Assembly: GCF_036345175.1 (NCBI RefSeq)
Contig: NZ_CP107780.1
Span: 6,386,001-6,450,000, forward strand
From: Streptomyces sp. NBC_00576
Lineage (GTDB): Bacteria; Actinomycetota; Actinomycetes; Streptomycetales; Streptomycetaceae
Direction: 5' to 3'
DNA length: 64,000 bases
This document shows positions 58,177 through 64,000 of this stretch, in pieces. Under the pieces are notes generated by a model. That model had not been told where the DNA came from and did not search any database. It saw nothing but the letters and a program-made list of their open reading frames with translations. Numbering within the stretch: position 1 is the first letter of the stretch; each line of letters begins with the position of its first letter. A program made the translations under genes and the position numbers.

Positions 58177-58243
58177 ATTTCGGTATGTCCGCATGTGCGG
58201 CGCGTGGTCCACACGCGTGACAGGGACAGGAACGAGGCACCAG

Positions 58244-58849
58244 ATGACCGACCCCGTGACGCTGGACGGCGAGGGCACGATCGGCGAGTTCGACGAGAAG
58301 CGGGCGGAGAACGCCGTACGCGAACTACTGATCGCGGTCGGCGAGGACCCGGACCGAGAGGGCCTGAGGGAGACGCCGGGGCGGGTGGCGCGGGCGTACC
58401 GGGAGATATTCGCGGGGCTGTGGCAGAAGCCCGAGGACGTGCTGACGACGACGTTCGACCTGGGGCACGACGAGATGGTGCTGGTGAAGGACATCGAGGT
58501 CCTGAGTTCCTGTGAGCACCATCTGGTGCCGTTCGTCGGGGTCGCCCACGTCGGTTACATCCCGTCTGTCGACGGCAAGATCACGGGGCTGTCGAAGCTG
58601 GCCCGGCTGGTGGATGTCTACGCCCGTCGGCCGCAGGTGCAGGAACGACTCACTACGCAGATCGCCGACTCCCTGATGAAGATCCTTGAGCCGCGCGGCG
58701 TGATCGTCGTCATCCAGTGCGAGCACATGTGCATGTCGATGCGGGGCGTCCGGAAGCCGGGTGCGAAGACCATCACGTCGGCGGTGCGAGGTCAGTTGCG
58801 GGATCCGGCCACTCGTAACGAGGCGATGAGTCTGATCATGGCCCGCTGA
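58244..58849 (+). CDS. folE: GTP cyclohydrolase I
   Basis: A 201-residue enzyme with zinc ligands and catalytic parts: 'VLSSCEHHLVPFVGVAHVGY', 'GLSKLARLVDVYARRPQVQE', 'VIVVIQCEHMCMSMRGVRKP'. It converts GTP to dihydroneopterin triphosphate, the first step of folate synthesis; the later folK, folB and folP lie downstream on the other strand. ATG 58244 is chosen; upstream longer frame has no RBS. Confidence 0.97.
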   Translation: MTDPVTLDGEGTIGEFDEKRAENAVRELLIAVGEDPDREGLRETPGRVARAYREIFAGLWQKPEDVLTTTFDLGHDEMVLVKDIEVLSSCEHHLVPFVGVAHVGYIPSVDGKITGLSKLARLVDVYARRPQVQERLTTQIADSLMKILEPRGVIVVIQCEHMCMSMRGVRKPGAKTITSAVRGQLRDPATRNEAMSLIMAR

Positions 58850-58886
58850 TCGCTGATCGCTGATCGCTGATCGCTGGTCGCTGGTC
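58845..58886 (+). repeat. Six copies of GCTGATC/GCTGGTC across the folE stop
   Basis: Four copies of GCTGATC and two of GCTGGTC run without gap from 58845; the folE stop TGA is in the first copy. It is a slippage-prone heptanucleotide repeat ending 12 bp before the convergent DUF3180 stop. Confidence 0.9.
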
Positions 58887-58897
58887 GAGGGGCGGAG

Positions 58898-59383
58898 CTA
58901 TGCCGCCGGGGCCGTGCCCGCGTTGTTGTCGTCGTCCTCCGGGAGTTTGCAGACCCGTTCCAGGAAGAAGGCCGCCGCTATGACGGCGATGCCCGCCACG
59001 ACCGAGAAGCCGGCGTAGATGGCCTGATCGCGGCGGGCCGGGATGTCCAGGGACTCCAGGAGGAAGGCGCCCGTGCCGCCGTACATTCCGGCGACCAGGG
59101 CGGCGACCAGGGCGCTGGCCTGGCCGAAGACGACCGCGCGGGCGGCCATCAGGGGGTCGACGCCCTTGGCGCCGGGGCGGCGGTCGCGCTGGGCCTTGAG
59201 CCGGGCGCGGAGGGAGAGGGCCGTGGCCAACAGGACCACGGCGATCAGGGCGAGGACGACGGGGGCGGCCAGCGGGACGCTGGGGAGCGTCCCCACCGCG
59301 TTCCACAGCCGGGCGCCCGCCCAGGAGAGCACTCCGGCGACGACGAACACGCCGGCCAGCATCTTGATGCGCAGCTCTCTCAC
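58898..59383 (-). CDS. DUF3180 membrane protein
   Basis: The 161-residue protein has four membrane helices ('MLAGVFVVAGVLSWAGARLW', 'VPLAAPVVLALIAVVLLATA', 'AVVFGQASALVAALVAGMYG', 'AGFSVVAGIAVIAAAFFLER') and a basic loop with 'LKAQRDRRPGAKGVDPLMAA'. DUF3180 is conserved next to folK in actinobacteria; its role is unknown. Start ATG/GTG near 59383. Confidence 0.92.
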   Translation of the reverse strand: MRELRIKMLAGVFVVAGVLSWAGARLWNAVGTLPSVPLAAPVVLALIAVVLLATALSLRARLKAQRDRRPGAKGVDPLMAARAVVFGQASALVAALVAGMYGGTGAFLLESLDIPARRDQAIYAGFSVVAGIAVIAAAFFLERVCKLPEDDDNNAGTAPAA

Positions 59384-59442
59384 GGTGCCCCTTCAGCTCC
59401 CCGGACCGGACCGCCGACCTGTGGTCGTCATGACCTTAACGG

Positions 59443-60054
59443 CTATTCCGGCAGCTGGAGTTCCAGGTCTGCGCGGGCAGCGACACCTTCCAGGGCGACG
59501 CCCTCCAGGATCGCCGCCACCGGGCCGCGACCGGGCAGCTGGGCCTCGGGGTCCACGTCGTGCCAGGGGGCGAGGACGAAGGCCCGCTCGTGGGCGCGGG
59601 GGTGGGGGAGAGTGAGGGTCGGGTCGTCGGAGACCTCGTCGGCGTACGCGACGATGTCGACGTCGATCGTGCGCGGGCCCCAGCGTTCCTCCCGGACGCG
59701 GTGGAAGGCCTCCTCGACCGCGTGGGCGCGTTCCAGGAGCGAGGACGGGGGGAGCGTGGTCTTCAGGACGACCACCGCGTTGAAGTACGACGGCTGGCTG
59801 CCCGCCGGAACGCCCCACGGCTCCGTCTCGTACACCGGGGAGACTGCCTTGATGCGGACACCCGGGGTGTCCTCCAGGGCGTCGATGGCCCCCTGGAGGG
59901 TCTCCAGGCGGTTGCCGAGGTTCGAGCCGAGGGAGATGACGGCGCGCTTCGGGTTGTGCAGGGTGGTGTCGGCGGCGTCCACCTGCTGCACGACCGAGGC
60001 GGGCACCGGTTGGACGGTCGGGTCGCTGTGACTCTCGGTGAACGAGGCGGTCAT
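59443..60054 (-). CDS. folK: 2-amino-4-hydroxy-6-hydroxymethyldihydropteridine diphosphokinase
   Basis: The 203-residue HPPK shows 'RAVISLGSNLGNRLETLQGA', 'VSPVYETEPWGVPAGSQPSY', and 'VREERWGPRTIDVDIVAYAD'. It pyrophosphorylates hydroxymethyldihydropterin before FolP joins pABA. A disordered Asp/Thr-rich tail of about 40 residues precedes the domain. Its ATG (60052-60054) overlaps the folB stop as ATGA: the two are translationally coupled. Confidence 0.95.
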   Translation of the reverse strand: MTASFTESHSDPTVQPVPASVVQQVDAADTTLHNPKRAVISLGSNLGNRLETLQGAIDALEDTPGVRIKAVSPVYETEPWGVPAGSQPSYFNAVVVLKTTLPPSSLLERAHAVEEAFHRVREERWGPRTIDVDIVAYADEVSDDPTLTLPHPRAHERAFVLAPWHDVDPEAQLPGRGPVAAILEGVALEGVAARADLELQLPE

Positions 60055-60410
60055 ACTCGGCTCCGGGTGATGGTGATGGTCACGTCGTCGAAGGGGACCG
60101 TGATCGGTGCGTCCGGTTTGTGGACGCACACCTCGACCTCCTGGACCCCCTGGTGCTTCAGACAGACCTGCGCGATGCGCTCGGCGAGCGTCTCGATGAG
60201 GTCGACGGGCTCGCCCTCGACGACGGCCACGACCTCCTCCGCCACGATGCCGTAGTGCACGGTCTTCGCCAGGTCGTCGTCGGCCGCGGCCGGGCGGGTG
60301 TCCAGGCCGAGTGAGAGGTCCACGACGAAGGTCTGGCCCTCTTCCCGCTCCTGCGGGAACACACCGTGGTGTCCACGGGCCCTCAGGCCGCGCAGCGCGA
60401 CACGATCCAC
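60051..60410 (-). CDS. folB: Dihydroneopterin aldolase
   Basis: A 119-residue protein: 'VDRVALRGLRARGHHGVFPQ', 'EREEGQTFVVDLSLGLDTR', 'LIETLAERIAQVCLKHQGVQ', 'VEVCVHKPDAPITVPFDDVT'. It cleaves dihydroneopterin to hydroxymethyldihydropterin. GTG 60410 has the RBS CAGGAGTG upstream. Its stop overlaps the folK start. Confidence 0.95.
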   Translation of the reverse strand: MDRVALRGLRARGHHGVFPQEREEGQTFVVDLSLGLDTRPAAADDDLAKTVHYGIVAEEVVAVVEGEPVDLIETLAERIAQVCLKHQGVQEVEVCVHKPDAPITVPFDDVTITITRSRV

Positions 60411-60677
60411 GCGAATCACTCCTGCAATCGTCGTTGGCGGCCGCTTCGGACCGGGTGCGGTCGGCCCGGCAGCCATTTCCGAATCTACCTGCGAGCACTG
60501 ACAGTGCCCGCCCCACTAGGGGCCCGTCCAAGGGATGACCAGGAGGGTTCATCGAGTGTTTCCCCGTGGGAACACGGCTGCTCACGGGCTGGTAGCCGCA
60601 CTTACCCCGTGTTCGTGATTCCAACCACGTTCGGCCGTGTTCGGCTGCGTTCGGCCCAGGAGAACGTCAGGCGGCCG
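60411..60677. other. Gap of 267 bp between folB and the NTF2-like gene
   Basis: The gap contains the folB RBS and short tandem GTTCGGC units (three copies within 60629-60656), and a weak hairpin GTGTTTCC...GGGAACAC at about 60555-60574. Nothing gene-like is seen. Confidence 0.55.
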
Positions 60678-61187
60678 TCAGGAGGGTGTGTCGTCGGCCT
60701 CGGTGTCGTCTTCGTCGTTCTCGGCGAGGACCGGGGAGGCGTGGTGCGACCAGAGTTTCCAGCCGACGGGGGTGCGGCGGAACAGATTGGTGGCGACGAC
60801 CAGCTGGCCGACCAGCGGCCCCAGCTCGTCGCTGTCCTCGGGTGCCGGCCCGCCGCTGAGGATGTTCTCGGTGCAGGTCACCAGGGCGGTGTCGCCGGTG
60901 ACGGAGACATGCACGTCGGTCAGGAAGAACTGGATGTACTCAGTGTTGGCCATGATCAACGCGTAGGAGCGGAGCACCTCGCCGCGTCCGGTCAGTACCG
61001 GCCAGCCCGGGTGCACGCAGGAGACCACACCGGTCTCCGCCGGGTCGTGGTACTCCTCGTCCACGCCCAGGTCGGCGGGGGTGAGCCAGAGCGAGGACAA
61101 CTCGTCGAAGTCGCCCTGTTCCAGCGCCTCGTAGAAGGCGGTGTTGGCGAGCTCGACCTGCTCGACGTCGGTGTGGGGCGCGCTCAC
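60678..61187 (-). CDS. Nuclear transport factor 2 (SnoaL-like) family protein
   Basis: The 169-residue protein has the cone-shaped NTF2 fold, with 'VELANTAFYEALEQGDFDEL', 'VHPGWPVLTGRGEVLRSYAL', 'VGWKLWSHHASPVLAENDED'. A role is not known, but it is conserved in the fol operon of Streptomyces. Its GTG start overlaps the folP stop as GTGA, so it is translated after folP and cotranscribed. Its acidic C-terminal tail is disordered. Confidence 0.9.
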   Translation of the reverse strand: MSAPHTDVEQVELANTAFYEALEQGDFDELSSLWLTPADLGVDEEYHDPAETGVVSCVHPGWPVLTGRGEVLRSYALIMANTEYIQFFLTDVHVSVTGDTALVTCTENILSGGPAPEDSDELGPLVGQLVVATNLFRRTPVGWKLWSHHASPVLAENDEDDTEADDTPS

Positions 61188-62080
61188 CGGGCTCCCTCGG
61201 TGCTGCGGACCGCTTCGGCGCCGCGGGCCTCCTCGACCGCGCGGGCGACCCGTACGGCATCCGCGGTGGCGCGGACCTCGTGGACGCGGACCGCCCAGGC
61301 GCCCTGGTGGGCGGCGAGTGCGGAGACGGCGGCGGTGGCGGCATCCCGCTCCCGCGCGGGCGGCGGGGCGCCCTCGGGGCCGGCCAGTACGCGGCCCAGG
61401 AAGCGTTTCCGGGACGCGGCGACCAGCAGGGGGTGGCCCAGGCCGTGCAGACGGTCGAGGTGGGCCAGGAGGGCAAGGTCGTGATCGGCGCCCTTGGAGA
61501 AGCCGAGGCCCGGGTCGACGACGATCCGGTCGGGGGCGACACCGCCGGCCAGTACGGCGTCCACGCGCGCGTGCAGTTCGTCGACGACCTCGGAGACGAC
61601 GTCCGCGTACACGCCCTTGACGTTGCCGCCCTGCAGGAAGCCCCGCCAGTGCATGACGACGAAGGGGGCGCCCGTCCGCGCGACGACCGGGATCATCGCG
61701 GGGTCCGCGAGGCCGCCGCTGACGTCGTTGACGAGGACCGCGCCGGCTGCGAGCGCCTGTTCGGCGACCGAGGCGCGCATCGTGTCGACGGAGACGGTGA
61801 CGCCCTCGGCGGCGAGGCCGCGGACCACGGGGACGACGCGCTTGAGTTCCTCGGCCTCGTCGACGCGGGTGGCGCCGGGGCGGGTGGACTCGCCGCCGAC
61901 ATCCACCAGGTCGGCACCCTCGGTGACCAGGTCGAGGCCGTGCTTGACGGCGGTGGTGGTGTCGAACCAGCGGCCCCCGTCGGAGAAGGAGTCCGGGGTC
62001 ACGTTCACGACGCCCATGACCGCGCAGCGGTCCCAGGCCGGGAGGCCGGCGACGCGGCCGCGTCCGCTGTGGTTGTTCAT
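61184..62080 (-). CDS. folP: Dihydropteroate synthase
   Basis: The 298-residue TIM barrel protein shows 'AVMGVVNVTPDSFSDGGRWF', 'LVTEGADLVDVGGESTRPGA', 'AVLVNDVSGGLADPAMIPVV', 'IVVDPGLGFSKGADHDLALL' and 'HPLLVAASRKRFLGRVLAGP'. It condenses p-aminobenzoate with the pterin diphosphate. ATG 62080 is used. The first gene of the leftward folP-NTF2 pair. Confidence 0.97.
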   Translation of the reverse strand: MNNHSGRGRVAGLPAWDRCAVMGVVNVTPDSFSDGGRWFDTTTAVKHGLDLVTEGADLVDVGGESTRPGATRVDEAEELKRVVPVVRGLAAEGVTVSVDTMRASVAEQALAAGAVLVNDVSGGLADPAMIPVVARTGAPFVVMHWRGFLQGGNVKGVYADVVSEVVDELHARVDAVLAGGVAPDRIVVDPGLGFSKGADHDLALLAHLDRLHGLGHPLLVAASRKRFLGRVLAGPEGAPPPARERDAATAAVSALAAHQGAWAVRVHEVRATADAVRVARAVEEARGAEAVRSTEGAR

Positions 62081-62196
62081 GCGTTCAGCGTAGGCCCCCG
62101 GCGGTCGGGCGGGTTCTTTGGTGCGGGTGCGTTGTGGCTTGGGCCTTTGTTTCCCACCCACCCGCCCGTCTCGGCCCGTCAATCGGCTCGGTCGAA

Positions 62197-62259
62197 AAGC
62201 ATTCTCGGCTCGGGCGAAAGCAGGCTGGGATCGGTCGGGAAGCATTCTCGGCTCGGGCG
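62197..62259. repeat. Two 20-bp direct repeats upstream of folP
   Basis: AAGCATTCTCGGCTCGGGCG occurs at 62197-62216 and 62240-62259, 43 bp apart, in the 211 bp gap between the lysyltransferase-like gene and folP. It could be an operator pair or duplication; the folP promoter must be near 62081-62200. Confidence 0.7.
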
Positions 62260-62291
62260 GAGACAGTCGTGGGGCTGTCTCTGCCACGTCC

Positions 62292-64000
62292 TCACACCGC
62301 GCGCACCGTGCCTCTGTCCGCCACCGCGTGGGCGCAGGGCCGTGGGGACGAGGTGCGACGGCGGAAGAAGCGGGGGAGGGCCAGGGTGACGAAGCCTTCT
62401 GCCTGCATGGCGGCGAGGCCGATGCGGGGGAGGTCGCTGGAGGTGCGGTAGACGACGAAGCGTGGTTCCCAGCGGGGGCGGAACTTGGCGTTGAACTTGT
62501 ACAGGGATTCGATCTGGAACCAGCGGGAGAGGAAGACCAGTAGTCCGCGCCAGGCGCGGAGTACGGGGCCGGCGCCGATTTTCTCGCCGCGGGCGAGTGC
62601 TGAGCGGAACATGGCGAAGTTGAGTGAGACGCGGGCGATGCCGAGGCGGGGGGCGGCTTCCAGGGCGGCCACGATGAGGAGTTCGTTCATGCCGGGGTCG
62701 GCGGAGCGGTCGCGGCGCATCAGGTCGAGGGAGACGCCGTCGGTGCCCCAGGGTACGAAGTGCAGGATGGCTTTGAGGTCGCCGTAGGGGCCCGGTTGGT
62801 CGTCGGTCTTGTGGGCGGTGGCGATGAGGCAGTCGCCGTCGTCGGGGTCGCCGATGCGGCCCAGGGCCATGGAGAAGCCGCGTTCGGTGTCGGTGCCGCG
62901 CCAGTCGTCGGCGGCGTGGCGGATCCGTTCCAGTTCGGCCTGGCCGAGGTCACGGATGCGCCGTACCCGGGTTTCGTAGCCTGCGCGTTCGATGCGTTTG
63001 ACCATCTGGCGCACGTTGCGCATCGCGCGCCCGGAGAGGGAGAAATCCGCGACGTCCACCACCGCCTCGTCGCCCAGTTCGAGGGCGTCGAGGCCGGTTT
63101 CGCGGGTCCAGACCTCGCCGCCGGTCTCGGAGCAGCCCATGACGGCGGGGGTCCAGGAGTGGGCTTTGGCTTCGTCCATGAAGCGTTCGATGGCGCCGGG
63201 CCAGGCTTCGACGTCGCCGATCGGGTCGCCGCTGGCGAGCATCACGCCGGACACGACCCGGTAGGTGACGGCGGCCTTGCCGCTGGGGGAGAAGACGACC
63301 GCCTTGTCGCGGCGCAGTGCGAAGTGGCCGAGGGAGTCGCGGCGGCCGTGCTTGTCGAGGAGGACGCGCAGGCGGTCCTCGTCCTGGGGGGTCAGGTGTG
63401 CGGCCGGGTGTTCGGGCCGGAAGGCGAAGTAGATGGTGGTGAGGGCGGTGAGCAGGCCGAGGGCGCCGAGCGAGAAACCGACCGTCCAGGAGGTGGGCCC
63501 GTCGTAGTCGACGGGGCCCTCGAAGCCGAACAGGCCGTACAGGACGTGGGTGATGCGGTCGGCGAGGCTCGGATCGCCGTACATGCGGTCCCCGTGGGCG
63601 CTCACCACGACCAGCCCGAGCGCGAGTGAACCGGCGCTCATCAGCACGAAGTTGGTGAGGGCGCGCCAGCGGCTGCGCGGGTCGGGCAGCGCCTCGAACT
63701 CGGTACGGTTGCGCAGCAGCATCACCAGCAGGAGTACGGAGATGACGAGCCCGACGAACGAGTGCCGGTAGGTGAACTGGGCCACGGCGCCGGCCGGCAG
63801 CAGGGCCACAGCGGCGCGCCACGCCCGGCGCTTGCGGCGCCTGAGGCCGTGCGCGAGGAGCAGCAGGAGGACGCCGGTGCTGAGCGAGAGCGCGGCGGCG
63901 AACGGGCCGAGCGCGCCGGGCAACACCTCCGCGAGCGCGTGCATCCGGCTGTGCCTGAAGCGCGGGAAGACTCCCGCGGCGATGTCGACCAGACCCACGA
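62292..64000 (-). CDS. Phosphatidylglycerol lysyltransferase-like (DUF2156) membrane protein, N-terminus beyond window
   Basis: At least 569 residues are visible. The N-terminal part has membrane helices ('HALAEVLPGALGPFAAALSL', 'LVISVLLLVMLL', 'ALTNFVLMSAGSLALGLVVV'). The C-terminal half is the DUF2156 GNAT-fold domain: 'DKAVVFSPSGKAAVTYRVVS', 'WRGTDTERGFSMALGRIGDP', 'DLKAILHFVPWGTDGVSLDL'. Proteins like MprF/LysX transfer an amino acid from tRNA to phosphatidylglycerol. No lysyl-tRNA synthetase domain is in the visible part. The open frame runs past 64000. Confidence 0.88.
   Translation of the reverse strand, partial: VGLVDIAAGVFPRFRHSRMHALAEVLPGALGPFAAALSLSTGVLLLLLAHGLRRRKRRAWRAAVALLPAGAVAQFTYRHSFVGLVISVLLLVMLLRNRTEFEALPDPRSRWRALTNFVLMSAGSLALGLVVVSAHGDRMYGDPSLADRITHVLYGLFGFEGPVDYDGPTSWTVGFSLGALGLLTALTTIYFAFRPEHPAAHLTPQDEDRLRVLLDKHGRRDSLGHFALRRDKAVVFSPSGKAAVTYRVVSGVMLASGDPIGDVEAWPGAIERFMDEAKAHSWTPAVMGCSETGGEVWTRETGLDALELGDEAVVDVADFSLSGRAMRNVRQMVKRIERAGYETRVRRIRDLGQAELERIRHAADDWRGTDTERGFSMALGRIGDPDDGDCLIATAHKTDDQPGPYGDLKAILHFVPWGTDGVSLDLMRRDRSADPGMNELLIVAALEAAPRLGIARVSLNFAMFRSALARGEKIGAGPVLRAWRGLLVFLSRWFQIESLYKFNAKFRPRWEPRFVVYRTSSDLPRIGLAAMQAEGFVTLALPRFFRRRTSSPRPCAHAVADRGTVRAV

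Noticed and set aside
1..64000. CRISPR arrays, tRNA or rRNA genes
   Set aside because: No regularly spaced direct repeats with unique spacers, and no cloverleaf or rRNA-like stretch, were seen. The tandem repeats found here have no spacers.

Overview
The window is a 64 kb piece of a Streptomyces chromosome. The DNA is very GC-rich with strong third-position GC, genes often start with GTG or TTG, and it carries typical Streptomyces families: DUF397 proteins, DUF5753 helix-turn-helix regulators, small ATP-binding anti-sigma-like kinases, SARP regulators and SpoIIE-type phosphatases. The right-hand order ppa, dacB, zinc protease, tilS, hpt, ftsH, folE, DUF3180, folK, folB, NTF2-like, folP, lysyltransferase-like is the conserved actinobacterial hpt-ftsH-fol block.

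Layout. 1-9 kb: a secreted FG-GAP protein (cut by the window edge), an SRPBCC protein, a PAS-GAF-PP2C phosphatase, a decayed DUF397/regulator/ATPase locus, a formylglycine-generating-enzyme-like protein and a phosphotransferase. 9-11 kb: a complete ISL3-family insertion sequence with 20 bp inverted repeats and an 8 bp target duplication, apparently inserted into the end repeats of an older IS21-like relic. 11-20.3 kb: a secretion and conflict region with a DUF4157 metallopeptidase of the extracellular-contractile-injection-system effector type, gene debris, a GNAT acetyltransferase, a 1,315-residue ALF-repeat/Hint polymorphic toxin coupled to its probable immunity gene, a small secreted protein, and a secreted trypsin-fold/ricin-lectin protein that has lost catalytic His and Ser. 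20.5-31 kb: acyltransferase, a Tat-exported glycosidase-like protein behind a LacI-type operator, a secreted nuclease-like protein, a PucR-type remnant, a glycosyltransferase, a SARP/NB-ARC regulator with a long repeat-built linker, and a family A DNA polymerase.

31-36 kb: a Clp-N/HTH regulator with a probable leaderless promoter and paired operators, a DUF2786 protein, a lipoprotein, then the zinc-responsive alternative ribosomal protein cluster (rpsN, rpmB divergent from rpmG, rpmE2, a CobW-like protein, rpsR) around a Zur-box-like site. 36-48 kb: an intact DUF397/ATPase/DUF5753 regulator locus, aldehyde dehydrogenase, DinB-like protein, PadR regulator with a DrrAB-type ABC exporter, glutamate decarboxylase, TipA-like MerR regulator, YbjQ protein, DedA protein, a frameshifted P450 and a tyrosine-phosphatase-like protein. 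48.5-64 kb: ThrE-type exporter followed by the housekeeping block (pyrophosphatase, PBP4, tRNA-Ile lysidine synthetase, hypoxanthine phosphoribosyltransferase, FtsH, folate biosynthesis).

The left half is accessory: insertion sequences, truncated genes and secreted weapons. The right half is core genome. The most interesting observations are the toxin/pseudoprotease/DUF4157 region, two separate 12-bp tandem repeats beside the zinc-regulated ribosomal genes, paired TGCACGTGCA palindromes around the DUF397/ATPase genes, and several promoter/operator layouts that can be read directly.
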